The notes below the pieces were generated by a model. The model was not told where the DNA came from. It was given only the letters and a program-made list of their open reading frames with translations, and ran no database searches. The position numbers and the translations under genes are program-made. Shown piece by piece: positions 37,879-52,000 of a stretch of 64,000 nt of DNA. This stretch comes from Dermanyssus gallinae (lineage: Eukaryota > Arthropoda > Arachnida > Mesostigmata > Dermanyssidae), in assembly GCA_003439945.1 (NCBI GenBank), contig QVRM01002257.1:1-64000 (forward strand), in the 5' to 3' direction. The stretch's first letter is position 1. Each line of letters opens with the position of its first letter.

Positions 37879-38580
37879 CTCTCTCTATCTCTCTCTCGTA
37901 ATATATATATATATATATATAATTGATTACTATGCAGAAGTTAATTAAGGCGGCATATGTCACATTGGCCGTGGTCTATTAATCCGAGAATAAAGCATTG
38001 ACGTTGAACGTCAGCGTAGACAGAAACATAGACAGATGAATGGAATTTTTTGGTTTCCTGGAGTCCCCCTTCTTTTCTTTAAAGATTTGTTGGACGAGAC
38101 TCATTCACCACTTATCGGGTACTCGGCCATGGTGGAGACAGGCGAACGCAGGGTATTGAGGTACTGTATTTTAGACTTTCATAAACGATTTGATCTGGAC
38201 GGACTGCTTTTCGATTTCGTGTGAACTGAGCGGCCAATTTAACTTCGGAGTCTGTAAATGTTCATCGAAGTAGGCATCCCTGACGGGCAACGTCACATGT
38301 CCTTCTAGCGAATTGTCAAATGCGTTAAGTCCAGTCAAGATATATAGCCGCTGTCCACAGAATCAAGATGACGGCAACTTAATAGACATTTCGTTCTACC
38401 AATAAGCTATTCTGGTACCTCGGTTTTACTTTAGCAGACATATGGAAGTAATAAAACACAAGCAACGGCAGCAGTTATGCTAACAGGGAAACTAAGCGAC
38501 ATATATTTCGAAGTCGCTCTAATCTATATATAGCGTTAAGATTGTTCCATGAGTTCGAGATTGCTTTTCAGATATCTCTC
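33970..38580. other. intergenic spacer, nothing recognised
   Basis: About 4.6 kb with only short chance frames. It holds (TA)n tracts at 36677-36700, 37841-37877 and 37902-37922. A GGTTCGATCCC box near 34530 resembles a tRNA B box but has no matching A box. No gene was recognised. Confidence 0.5.
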
Positions 38581-38589
38581 TATTTGTGA

Positions 38590-39082
38590 TAGTCTTCGCT
38601 CTTAAAGTTCTGAATACAATGTTGAATAGGAGACAAGTCCTTCACGTGGTCAATGCACTCCCTGGTGTAAATAATTTATCGGTTGAAGTAGCTTAGGGCT
38701 GTATAAGTGGCCGACTTCTCTTTAACATCTTTATTAACAACATATTTAACGTATAAAACATTCAATGTTGACATTGTTTGTGGACGATACCACCGCCCTA
38801 TTTGTTGCGAATTCTCCCAACTTAGGCAGGTGATATGGTCCGCGAGGACCTTCAGAGATTATCTCATGATTCAGAAGTAACGATCTCTATATGAATTAGA
38901 GGAAATCAGGTATAATGCAATTCCTTTCACTGCGGGTTCCATTACGATCAAGCGCGTCGTAGGGCTTCCGAATTTTGCAGCTAATCGCTACTTTGGCGCT
39001 CGAACTATACAAAGAAGGTGCCATTATACGCGACCACCATGCAAGCATACGGGAGCTTTTCACAAGATCGCAATGTAGAGCT

Positions 39083-39090
<8 letters not shown>
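38590..39090 (+). mobile_element. degenerate non-LTR reverse-transcriptase relic
   Basis: Broken frames read GRLLFNIFINNIFNV (motif B region, about 38718-38760), a VDDTTALFV-like motif C (about 38780-38812) and EDLQRLS (about 38845). There are many stops. Clade cannot be assigned. It ends near a (TA)n tract at 39088-39120. Confidence 0.55.
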
Positions 39091-39120
<30 letters not shown>

Positions 39121-39123
<3 letters not shown>

Positions 39124-39952
39124 TAAGGCCTACAGGTGGTAGTTGTGGGTTCCTCGGTAGGCCTTCTATGCGGTACTGTTCTGCCCTATTGTATCTATTC
39201 CCATTGTAGACGCGGAGAAGTTATATATATACATAGAGGTATGGAAAGTTTCGGTAGGATATCGGGGTTCTAGTGTCAGTGGGGTGTTGTATACAAAGCC
39301 CGTTTGCGGTTGCCATAGTAACTGAGTTGGCTGTCTCTAAGGATGGCTTACCCTGGCGGTGTTTATCCTGATCGTAACTCTCTCTCTCTGTGTCCGCTTA
39401 GCTAGGCAGATCGGAAGGGAGCAAACAGCGTAAAGATACAAATACACACGAGTGTTTAGTGACTGTGCAGCCGAATATGTTGTGTTGGAGACTTCCTTAA
39501 CGTTTGCAAAACCGTTTTCATGTCAAGTCGCGCTCATTACGGTCTAATACGCTAGGTCCAATTTGTGTGAAAACGAAATCTGTGTTTGGCCGCAGCAACG
39601 ACAAGCATCGGACAAGAACGGGGCCAGCACGTGCTGACACTGGCTGATTGATAATTGGCAACACTCATCTGCACAACTGGTTGCTTAAATGGTAGGCATG
39701 CTTTTACTTAATTGTGATGTATGAAATTTGCTTTTTCAAGAAGAAGCTTCTGAATTTAGCACGTTCGCCCGTTGTTTGTAACGTATGACACGTATATGAT
39801 ACGCACAATTGGGCATGCAGTGATGGTGAGCAAACATAGATAGCGAACGTATCACTGTATCGTTCGTGTTCTTAACTAATCGTTAATCGTTGATGTTCTA
39901 GTAACTGGAGAACTTTGAAAGTTGCTCCTCGGAGATCACCGGATCGGAGAAG
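39121..39952 (+). promoter_or_regulatory. IFT88 5' flank, with possible non-coding first exon
   Basis: This region immediately precedes the IFT88 start codon. A TTCTAG acceptor-like site lies at 39896-39901, fifty bases before the ATG, so an upstream non-coding exon is possible. No promoter motif was assigned with confidence. Confidence 0.35.
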
Positions 39953-42900
39953 ATGTTACGTCGAGCAGATGCCGAGGAAGACCTTTATGCCGGGTTCGAT
40001 GAGCGCGCTCACCCCGCGTTCGACACCCGCACGCTGGCTGTCGACGAGGCATTCCAGCAGGCCGTTCATAGCAGCCATGGTCGTCGGCCCCCGACATCGT
40101 CGGGTACCGCAACCGGGTATCGCTTGGCGACGGCTCGCGGTGGTACCGGCATGCGCATGAGTGAGTTGTCTATGCAACGTTAGACAGTTAGCTATTTCGT
40201 TTTGAACAATCCTCGAAATATGTACAGCGGCGCCATGTAGTATATGACGGAAAGGTGACACTCGTTACACTACCATACTTATGAAATTTTAGGTAAATGT
40301 GACGACTAGATTATGCGTAGCAGACATTTTAATTGAGCATGTCGTAGATGTGGAGAAACAAGCATTCCGCACTGTGATTACGATTTGTTTTATTTCATTA
40401 AGTGCATCGCTGCGTAATCAATGCCGAGTTGGATGACGCATCCAGAGGATCTGCACTAGCGTTTTCAACGATTTATTTTTGGATTATAAAAACTGCAAAC
40501 GAAACGATCCGTGCTCAAAATAGGATGTTTTAAATCATAAACGCTCGCCTCTCTCCAGCCTTAATAATAAAAATACACGATTTACATTCACGATCACACG
40601 CCATACATTCTGTTCTCCTGATTTGGGAGCTTTTAACGCCTTATTAGCCCTAAACTTCAAGATCTGGCTCGGGCGAGACACGTTTTCGTCCGTTAAAGGG
40701 ATTTTCGTGGATGCGTATTTTAAACGCACTGAGACTTCCTACTTCTCCGAAGGGATTAAACAATGAGAATTCCGCTGGACTGAGAGTGCAGAACTCTAAA
40801 GAAAATGCCAAAAGTCAAATAAAAAATCTAGGCATTGGTGATTTTATCGCTTTTACATTGTTACTCAATCAACAACCGACGATATGTATATATATATATC
40901 TATATATATATGTGATTCGATACTGATACTTTTAGATCGGCTCTCTCGTTTTAACATTGAGTAGAAACATGGCACTTCTGCAATGGGTTCTCGCTCGCTA
41001 CCAGAACTCATCAACAACAAGCGAAGACGTAACGGCAATGTCTCCTTGTCATGCGATCACGACCATTCAAAGATGAATGAGCTGCTTTGCCTGATATACC
41101 AGTTTTAAATGTATTTTTATTGACACAAAAAAGTAACATAACTCTACTAAAGTTTTAAGCAATGCGATTAATTAGTGGAGTATATTCGTAGCCTTCTCTG
41201 GTATTGTGCAGTGCAACGTATAGGTCCGCGACAGTAGATATATTGGCTAGAAATAACGTTTGCGGGCTTTGCTGCCTTCAGCCATGTACGTTGCGACTGT
41301 CGAACGAAATTTCGCACTAGCCTGTGGCTATATGAAGTTGTAACAAAAATGAGAAACTACAACTAAGTGTCAATAAACGTCATATCATATCATATCAAAT
41401 TCTGATTGCCGCGTTAGCCTTTTTCTAGTCACGTTTCCACGTGGTAAATGGCTGAGAACAAACTAGCAGTCGTTTGGCTATTTTCGTGCAAGATGCAGAT
41501 CGTAAAATATGAGCAATGTTAGTTGTATTTGAATCGCGGTTTTTGTGTTTGCAGTCGGTACAGCGAGCGGACGATCAATGACAAGCGGCGAAATGACTCG
41601 TCCAGTGACGGCTGTACGTGGAGCGGGGTTTCAAGGTGGAGCTTCAACGATGCGAGTCGTTGGCGCCGGTGCCGTCTTTGATCCGCTCAACCAGGCAAAG
41701 ACGTCGCCTATCGTCACACTACAGCTGAGGGACGAAAATGACCCCAAGGAGAAGATCAAGAGCATGGAGTCGACCATTAACCGGCTTGTCGAGGACAGCA
41801 TCCGAGATGCCAGCAAGCGAAATTTCAAGCTTGCTCTCGAAAAGGTAAGATGGCGACTAGACCCACTCGAAGTGCTGGAGCGCATATCGTGGTTTACCGG
41901 GGTTTAGTGCGGGATGTGACCGGAGAGAGACAAGAGTTGGTTGCAATGGTTTAGGCTCCTAAATGGTGCAGTTTCCTCTCAAGCTATACAATTTTTGGAT
42001 ACCGTATAAGCAGGCAAATTATAGAGATCTCAACACTGGTAGCCATATTGATTGTTCTCAAGAAAAGATCTAGAACCATGCCGCAATCACGTACAAACGT
42101 ATCATTATCAATATATTTGATATAGGTAGTTCTACTTAAGGAAGTATGATGTTTGTTTGTTCAGATGAATGTTTATAACATTAAAATATCATAGTAATAG
42201 CTTAGATAGTGGGACTAAAGAAACGAGTGTGTGTCTCAACCGATGATTTGGTCGCACTTCGTTACATCATTGAACGACGGTGTTTTTTTGGGGATTTTTT
42301 TGGGAAATGTATTTCAGGCAAAAGAGGCAGCATCCAGGGACAGACAATTAACCAAACAGCGCGAGCAAATCCTCCCCGGAAGTCCACCAAATATGGAACT
42401 CAGTTTTTTTGCGCGACTGAATTTAGCCCTCAGGTATACTGATGCGGACATGCTCAACGAAGCACTTGAAATCTATCAGGTTAGTTGCCAAACGAATCTA
42501 GTTTCGATTGATACATTTTGCTCACTCTGGAGAGAGGAATGGGTGAAATTCTTGTGTTGGGGAAACGTGCGGCGACATTGACGACCACTTGCAAAGTGGC
42601 CGAACTACGCATATCTGACTAGAATATGTCCCAATAGAGCCTATGTTCGAGGACACATCTGTGCCGAGCACAACTACACAACAAAAAAGTGCAAAATGGG
42701 TTAACACAAAACTCGACGATACATTAATACGTGGATTAAATTGATTATATATATATATATATATAACCAGGCGAAGACGTAGCCACCGTCTACGTCAAAA
42801 AATGTGAGCCACAATGGCCTATTCAAAATCTGGTGGGATCGTTGGATGCCCATTTTGCCCACTACGATTTTGAAGGACTTCCCTCTGCTTCCACCTGGAA

Positions 42901-45900
42901 GCCGACCATCTCGGCTTGTGTCCCACAGTGGCAACCACCGTGCGCTTGAATTCTCCTTTATTTTGAATGTAATAATGTATGGTTGCTAAAATTATCTTCG
43001 TAATCGAGGGTTTCAGAGTCCAACCTACTCTGAAGGTTGTTTTTGCGGCGCTAATTGCCATTGCGTTGAATCGCAGTAGGTCGATAAACGCCACCTAGCC
43101 TTGCGGACGAACGTCGCTGCCGCTTTCGGGTTGTTCATCATGTGAAGATTCGGTTTGGCCAATCATTCCATCAAGGATTGTCCCCATACTTTCCCAAAGC
43201 ACAGATGCCGCGTTGAGGTCCCCCGTTATAGCCTGGGTCTGATGGTCCCGTTTTCTGATGCTGACATCCAGTGCACCAAGATATTCGGAGGGATTTTTGA
43301 GGGATAAATAGTAGCTATAGAATACTGCCCTTCGTCAACTTGTCTCCAAGTAATCCCCTTTCTGTTGTCCCTATCCGGAATTGCGATGTCATTTCAAACA
43401 ATCGTCCACTAAATTGCGTTGTCCGTAAAAAAATAACAAGAACACAGTCGGCGGTAGGTAGCACTTTGTACATAGCTATTGATTTACAGTCGAAACTGGA
43501 CAACTTTGATGGACTTGAGGGCCAGTAGATCAAACATCATTGCGCAACCTAACATTCATACGCAATGTCTAGTAGTCGGGTAGGCGAATTCTAGCAAGAA
43601 AAACTGGCACATGCCGCTGCACAGGAGTCGCGAATTAGTAACTTGGACCTTATAAAGTCGAGTGTTCTGTAGCAAATCAGCTATTAGTTTCTGTTTCAGA
43701 TACCGAACGCTTATTGCCGTTCCAGGTAAGAGCCGTAGAGAATTTGCTTCTAGCCGGATTCCACATATACTCAGTATAACAAAGCGCTGAAATAATTCGC
43801 CAAGTCTGCCCAGGTTTGTCTAAGTCTATCGTTCATGTCCTTCTGTCCGCTATCAACATGCATAGGCCAGCCTGTCTACTGCTGCCGCTAAGGGATCGTG
43901 TGCGGCTCTACACCTATTCATATTAACTTGTAGGATCTTAGTTTCCATAGTTACATGAGCTCCCTGTTCCGTTCTTGCCACCGTCGTTGCATCCGCCACG
44001 AAGTCTTTGGTTGAGCAAGGCTTTCTATGTGTGCCTTCTAGTCGGTCTCTTCGAAAACGTTTTCGGGCTGACCCTCGCTCAACATTAAACACCCACGGAA
44101 CTGTTTTCGCATTACTTCGCTAGGCGGATCACATAAATACAGATGTACAACGGTGGGGCTCGAACCCGTACACCTATGTGTGTGTGTGTCTGGTCGCGAG
44201 GCGCACGCGAATGCGCCGCGCCACCGGACTCGACAAAAACGACAAAAAATGACGGTCTCTTCTATCCATTTTACATATAGTAATTTCAAAGTTTGCCCTA
44301 GTCTTCTTTGTTAGTTGGCAGTTGGCACTATACTTCGGTTGTTCGTTTCGGAGCTGTAGATCTATTTGCTTCCTTCGTAGATCGACCCGTTTCTGTAGGC
44401 AGGGCACTGAGTTCGCTGAGTGTCTTGCCGCAGAGCATACGTAGCACTTCCTCATCTCAGCAGTTGCTCGCTGTATGTACACTGGCTCCGCAGCAATACC
44501 ACCTGCGATCTCGGGGCATTTGTTCGGCACAGACCTTTGCCGTATGGTCTATCTCCAGGCGTATCGTGTAGCAGGGAGATCGGGCTATGCGATCAGCCGA
44601 CACGTCGACCACTCCACATTTAGACGTACTCTCTTTCGATCCAGCCATTTGGCCTTTTGCGTGAAACTTCCGCTGTTTTATTTAGTTTTCGGTTCTTACA
44701 ATATTACTAACCTGGATTTTGACAGCTTGCTCCTGGTCTTTCCTTTAAATATGCCCTTCTCGAGACCGCGGAGGATTAGCTTCATCTGTGTATTTCGTTG
44801 CTAGGTTTTGACATTCACGTAATTTTTCGCATTCCTGGCCTTTCTCTCGCACTTTAAGCCATGTGTCTCCGTGAGTCGCTCTCTCGACCTGAATTGTTTT
44901 CCAAAATGATCTGAGCAGACTTTTATTATCAGGTCCTTGAAGACGTCGGCGTCAGAGCCACCTCCCGTTTGGACAACCTGTGTACGTCCTGGCGTCTCTG
45001 AGTGTGCTTCTGATGCTTTCTTTCTTCCGCTCTCCTTTTTAGTACTCTAGTTTTAATTGCAGTAAAAAGGCACTTTAGTATGACTTGTTTAAAGTCACTA
45101 AAGGTAGCATCCAGGGTAAATGGTCTTTACGGAGGGGCCACTCGAAAAGTTAAAGTAACGAAAAATAACAAGAACACAGTCGTCGGTAGGTAGCACTTTC
45201 TGCATAGCTATTGAGATACAGCCGAAATTGGACAACTTTTGATGGACTTGAGGGCCAGTAGATCAAACATCATTGTGCAATTTAACATTCATACGCAATG
45301 TCTAGTAGTCGGGTAGGCGAATTCTAGCAGGAAAAACTGGCCGCTGCACAGGAGTCGCGAATTAGTAACTTGAACCTCATAAAGTCGAATGTTCTGCAGA
45401 AAATCAGCTATTAGTTTCTGGTTCAGATACCGAACGCTTATTGCCGTTCCATGTAAGAGCCGTAGAGAATTTGCTTCTAGCCGAATACCACATATACTCA
45501 GTATAACAAAGCGCCGAAATAATTCGCCAAGTCTGCCCAGGTTTGTCTAAGTACAAAAACAAATTGTAATACTAGCGGCCAAGAAAGGTATTTGTTGTTG
45601 CTGAATGGCGCAATGTTAGACACATACAACGGAGAGCCTCTTATAGAAAAGGAAACAACTAACTTATTTAGAACCAACCTAGTTTAGCTTATACATCGGC
45701 CTGTTCGAGAGAAGTAGGTTGTACTACGAGTGAATAATGCTTTAACTAATATCTGTCCGGTCGCACTCCTAATATAAAAGCCTTCCCCTTAATTTATAAG
45801 ATAAAATTATAGTTAAGTTGAAGGAGGTTTGGAGATTGGACTTGGGTGGAGAGAGCAACCGTATTTCAGTTATAAATCATTTTTGTACCGAATCATATTG

Positions 45901-48900
45901 ATTCTGTGCGTCAGGGTTATAGAGACTATTATAATTTTATCTTAAAATTAAAAAAACGACCTATAAAGTATAGATACTAAAATTGTTATTATCGATTTCC
46001 ATTGATGATTTTATGCAGAGCATCGTCCAGAATCGCGCTTTCTCCAATATAGGACGTCTCAAGCTTAACATTGGAAACATTTGCTTTATGCAAGAGAACT
46101 ATCCAAAGGCGGTGAAATTCTATCGGATGGCACTTGACCAGGTAAGAACAGTCAGGAATACACATCAATCAGCTAAGTTCCGCACCTATATTGCACATGG
46201 ACCCTAGCTTAAACTTATACTTATTAATAATAGTTAATATGATCAATTTTAGCGTCATGTTATGAATGTAAATACTTAGCGTATTGTTAGAAATATTGAT
46301 GCATGTTATACCCATCAATTTCACATTATCAGTAAGGTCATGCATTATACATCAAATATACTCCTTTAAAATTGCAACCTGACATTAGAAAGCGGAAAAA
46401 TACTATACGATTTTAGCAATTGCTACGCGTCTTACTACTTATATTGGAAAAACAAGATATTTCTCATTAAAAATCAAGCTACGCTATGGTTGCGATCAAC
46501 GCTACGTTACCGCATTACCCCCCTTATCGCGTGTTGTTAACTCTAACTGTGTACCCATTCATTATGTTGCTGCAGAAGGAACGGCGGCAATAAACAAATA
46601 ATAAGCGTAAATAGTAATGGTGAGGGCGTTTGGATGTAAAAATGATTTTGTATAGATATATCCTCTTTACAGAACATGCAAGTTGCAACGTTCTGTGTTT
46701 GGCCTTTTTGAAAACAATTTAATGTCATTGCGTCGCCTTCCCTTGATACCACATTGGAGACGTGCACATAAGTTGGGAATTTATCTTGACTCACAGTAGG
46801 GACGTTGCCTAAATTGTTGACAAACTAACGGTTATTTCGCCAGTTGATTTTTGCGTCTACGGTGATTATCGTCTCTCCCCACTACGTTGCGTTTGAGGGA
46901 ACCCAGGGGCACCTGATATCGAGAGTTCGAAAACAATTAGGCAACATTTCCTGAAATTCTCTAACCGCAGTTGCCTGTTTGACTATGGTTGATGTTTGTT
47001 TACATTTTACGTGAAGGCTCTCGTTGGATACCAGTACATGATGCACGAACGCATACTGGATACTTTCTGAAGATATTGGATCGATAATAGCTTGATAAAG
47101 TCGGATGACATATCTTACTCATGCAGTTCAGAAGAGACGACGCCTAATACTGTTCGTCCTGTGGCGGACAGAAGTGAACTTACATTTATTTATTCTGAAA
47201 TTAGGGCAGCGCTTGCGTATTTGAACATTTAATTCCGAAGCTGTAGTAGCGCGTGCATCTCCGGTAGCACTTTAAACAGTGACGGGCTACATTATTCTGA
47301 CCTGTTGAGACAACTCAAGTAATTTTGTTTTCACACCACACTGGGTTCAAACACTCTACATATCTATGCTAAAATAATAGGCATCAGCCGCGCCAATGAG
47401 ATAAACCTTGGGCAATCCTAAGAGCGTGGCATCGACTACACACCACCCTACCTTCTTAACAAATACATCTCTATCGTTTCCTACGGGATAGCCATCGGTG
47501 CTTCATAAACCATGATGAGAGCCGTGAACGCGTACAGCAGTAACGGGAATCGCAGTAAAACGTGGCGATCTTTCCACGCGCGCCACCCGTTACAAACAAC
47601 TTGAGAATCAACGTCGGCCATCATATCCTCAACCTCACTTAGGAACATCTCGAACACCTCCATACGCCAAAGGTTCTATCTTGCATTCAGGTCTTCCATA
47701 ATGAGTCTTACTTCAAAATATGTACAGGTCTATTTTTTGTTGTTTCGTGCGAGCCCATTACTCTTTTGAGGTGTGGCTTTTACCCACTTTGATGATTTTA
47801 GGTTAGCTACTGAAAGTTTGCCCCATATTATTTCTATTCCGTGCGACGCAATAGGAGCCACCTTCATATCGAACAAAGCTTAGGCGGTTCCGGGATAAAG
47901 TGATTGCAGCTTTTGAATCATCCCCATCGATACGAATTCGCCTTCCGAGTTCGTTCCTCTTTATGGTCCCAGAAAGTCTTTCCAGTATTCAAGAGAGTTG
48001 GGACAAGGTATGTGAAACGTTTCACGTACTTCAACGGTTAGCCGTTAGGTGAAGTAAGTCCGCTGCAGCTAGTAAACCGCCTCTGGCTTCCGTTTTTGCT
48101 TGTTAATCGGAAGGCCCACTTCATGGATATATTGGCTGAAAGTTGCAAGCGATTGTTAAGACATCGAAGCGGCTTAACACTACTAATAATGAACTAAATA
48201 AAACCAGGTCGTCTGCAAATATCAAGGAATCGACCATCGGATGTCAATATTTGATCCTCTCCCTAAGATCACCAACAGGAACTAACGGGCCGAAATATAT
48301 CTTTTTAAGCAAACCGGGTCGTCCATTCGAGTCCATGATATTCGGTGACTTCGTGTTCCATGACGAGGTCGTTCTTTTGCAGTAGAGTTTGAAGAAGCCT
48401 AGCAGCAACTGGTATACTGTACCTTGTCTCGCAATTTCAACAGTACCAACGACTGAATCTTAGAGTCAGATGATGAACTGAAGAAAAATATGACATAACT
48501 TTATTAAATGACTTTTTATGTTAGCACGTTGGAGTGAACAATTTTCTCCGCGGTAACGTGTGGTTACGGGTTATCTAACCCGGGATTAGCCCAGTTCAAC
48601 AATGTGCCCCGAACAGATGCTGCGTTTCCTCGTTGGATGTCAATCGACAGCCTCTGACGCAAAAATTTCGATGCTTTGAGTCTCCCGTGGAGAGGTTAAG
48701 GCTTCTACCCACGCGCTGAATCAACTTCAATGTAAGCGGGCCTGGTCCTCCCATTGTTTCACAACGGACAAAATTGGTGCGGATAACTAACGCCAGAGTA
48801 TTTTCTATATTTGTTAGCCTCTGCTAACCTAGACGCATGACCTGCCTGGTCCGCACCTGCACCGACCATCGAAGGGGCTAATGAGTCGGAAAAATATTGT

Positions 48901-48959
48901 CCTTTTTTTGGCAATACTTTATATATATATATATATATATTTTTTTTTTTGACAATACC

Positions 48960-49025
<66 letters not shown>

Positions 49026-52000
49026 GTTTTTACTGTAATGCCTGTTAACTTAGTACAGTTGTGAAGGGGAAAACGCCGATTTCAGTTTTCCACTAGCTTA
49101 GCCCATGGCGCCCACTGTTTTTTATTATATGAGTCTAAGATGAATGACTGAAGTAAAGTGGTCCACGAAGCGCGCGTTTAGACGATATTTTTTTAATTCG
49201 CTTGATATTGTTGGCTCTAATATGCAGGTACCGAACATGCAGAAGGATTTAAGAATTAAGATTCTGAAAAACATCGGGACGGCTTTCGTGAAGATGGGCC
49301 AATTCGCCGATGCCATAACTTCATTCGAATACATCATGGCGGAGAAGAGCGACATACAGGCGGCTCTGCACCTCATCTTGTGCCACTACACACTCGGCGA
49401 TGTCGACAAAATGAAGCGGGCCTTCATCAAGCTACTTGACGTGGACAACGTTTCTCTTGAATGTAGCTATTCTTCTTTTATTGAAGTAGAGCATAAAGTA
49501 AAAACATGGCGTATAGTTGAAAGTTAAAAAGATGAGTTTGCGATGATAGTGTCATCGCAAAGTCGTGCCCGCGGTCTTGGTATGGCTAAGGCTTCATGGA
49601 AATCGAGACGACTTTGAGTACGAAGGTGACGCAGAGCATCATATATGCTTAAACATGGATTGCATAATAATAATAATAATAACGATGCAGTTACACATAT
49701 ATGTAGTCTAAGTGAAAAGGAGAAGCACTTAATAATAGTTGCTATTCAGAGATGCATTAGGCTAATCAATGTTTTACTATATCTGTTGCATCGGCGATTC
49801 GTAGCAATAGACGCAAGCGGACGCCCGCCGCGTAATGATCTTCTGCACAAAATGGAACAGAAACGTAAAAGAAACAACGAATTCATCATAATGACTGCCG
49901 CCAATCTCATCACACCCGTGAGTTAGCAAGTGTTTATATATATATATATATAAAAGAGACCATATGTATATATAATTTATTAAGATTACTGATGGAGCGA
50001 CAATTGTCTCCTGAGAACGTGTGCACTGGGAATATTACTCTATCTCGTATAGAGTGGGTTGGCACAACTTCAGCAGCGTGCCGCGGACGGACGCCGCGTT
50101 CCCTCGTTGGACGTCGAGGTCAAGGCGCTGTCTCAAGAAAGCCGCGGATCTCTTGTCTCCAGCTGCGAGGTTTAGCTGCTCGCCGACTCTGTGGAGGAGT
50201 TTGCGGGTTAGGTTGCCTGGGCCGCCCAAGGTCTCAAACGCTAGCGGTTGAAATTCATGTGGGTACTCTATTGAAGCGTATTTTGCGAGCTTCCTTGTCT
50301 CGGCTAGATCACCAGCGTAACCTGCCGAGGCCGCCCCGCCACCGACCATTGAAGGTGCTAATGAGTCGGTAACTGTGGCGTCCCAGACAAGCATCCTGCC
50401 CCGGCTGAAGGGGGTTAGAGTCATTCCGTCCGGGCGTTTGCCGTCGTCGGCGGAAAGACCCTGGGGCTCTAGAATACAGGGAAATCCGCTAGATCGGAGA
50501 GCTCGGCTAAAGTGTCGTTAATACTGGCATGTCGGGCACGCCGTCCTGCACTCATGACGCACGACAACCCATGATGGGCTAACTTGTCAACCGGTTGACC
50601 ACACTTGCATTGGTGAGGAGTTACAAGATCACAGCCGAGCCGAAGTCCTGCCCCGATTCGGGTAGTTTCGTCGTCCAAAAGGGTGCCCAGTGGGGCGCTT
50701 GGAAGCGCATGCAGCCAGGCTCCGGATCCCTTAGCTGCGACCGCCCGAAGACGAGCTTTTGCGGCGTCGTCAATGGCGTCCGCGAGTAAGCCGCAATATG
50801 CTTTTTCGTGCAACAACGCGCTCCAGTCGTGTTGGCTTCGAGGATTGTCCGGGGCACCACTGCAAATTGTCTTTAACTCCTCTTGAAGACGTCTTGTGAG
50901 GTCCTTGTACTGAACAGCGCCGGCTTCGTCTAGAAGTGCAATGACCTTGTTCTCAGATCGAAGAAGAGAGGAGACTACCGCTGGGCCAGCCGAGATAAGT
51001 GGATCCGGGATCCCCAGGCCTCCCTTGGAAATCGGTAGTTGCGCCTGCTTTCGAGCGGGGGGTGCCAGCGAAAGATTAAGGAGGGACTCGAGGGTGTTCA
51101 GCGTTAACTCGTTTAATGGACGAAGGTCGTCCAATTGCCCTGTTAGATTCGCTCCTCGAAGAAGGTGGTTGACCCTAGTGGCTGAGAACGACGAATGAAG
51201 TAAAAAGAGAGCGCGATGAGCGCCGAGCGGGGTGAGGTTGTTAGCGACGTCCTTTAACACGCTTTGCCATTTTTTGAGAACGCGTGGGAGTCCTTGCGGT
51301 CGGAGGGGGACTCCCAGAAGCTCCAGGTCGTAGTCGTGGGTAATCTTACAACCCGGCAATAAAGCTTGGAGGGGACGGAGGTCAGGGGCCTGCGCACTAT
51401 CACCCGTTACGTAGATCTCGCACTTCTCAGGATTCAGCTCCAAGCCTGAAATCTGGCGAAATTCAAGCACGCGCCGAATATCTTCGGCAACCATGGATGC
51501 GTCTCCCCCCAGTACGCCATCATCAAGGTACCAAATGTTTAGTGAGCTGTTAAGGGAGTCAACAAGCTCTTTGATGCTCAGGCAAAACAATGGAGGAGCC
51601 AGGGGGTCGCCCTGTTGCAGTCCCGTGACCGAAGAAATGAGATCATCCGGGAGAACCAGGTGAGAAGAGTAACGGTACGCTTGATGGACATGGTGTGCCA
51701 ACTGGGGGCAGTGCGCCCCGACCGCCTTTAACAAGTGATCCCGTCTTACAGAGTTGAAGGCATTCCTAAAATCCAGCTTTACGAGAACCCCCGGTAGTGA
51801 GCGTGAATCGATAAAGGCTCGGGCGGCATGCACGGCGGCCTCGGCCCCGGCTTGTGCCGCAAAGCCAAGCTGGTGGGGACCAATCGCCTCGCGGATCCTA
51901 TCTCTGGTTCTATTACAAGCAATCTTTGCGGCTAGCCTGCGCAGGGTGGAGGAGCACGCAATTGGCCTCACTGACCCGTCTTTCTTCTGTAAGGCAAAAA

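Larger units (their letters stand above)
42780..45549 (-). mobile_element. degenerate R1-like retrotransposon cluster: gag ORF1 and endonuclease pieces
   Basis: Read on the minus strand inside IFT88 intron 3. A fragment at 45549-45165 repeats the one at 43837-43430. At 45060-44300 a gag-like ORF1 is readable, with DHFGKQFRSRERL and then zinc-knuckle remnants (AEQMPRDRRWYCCGASVHTASNC-like block at 44520-44460, CYVCSAARHSAN near 44440). Then comes the tRNA-like segment at 44230-44150. From about 43960, KILQVNMNRCRAAHD is the start of an apurinic-type endonuclease, followed by fragments down to 42780, including FRVGWTLK. No reverse transcriptase follows. All frames are broken. Confidence 0.65.

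Noticed and set aside
42231..42581. 116-codon frame starting in the intron before IFT88 exon 3
   Set aside because: Only the part at 42318-42479 matches IFT88; the rest is intron read-through.
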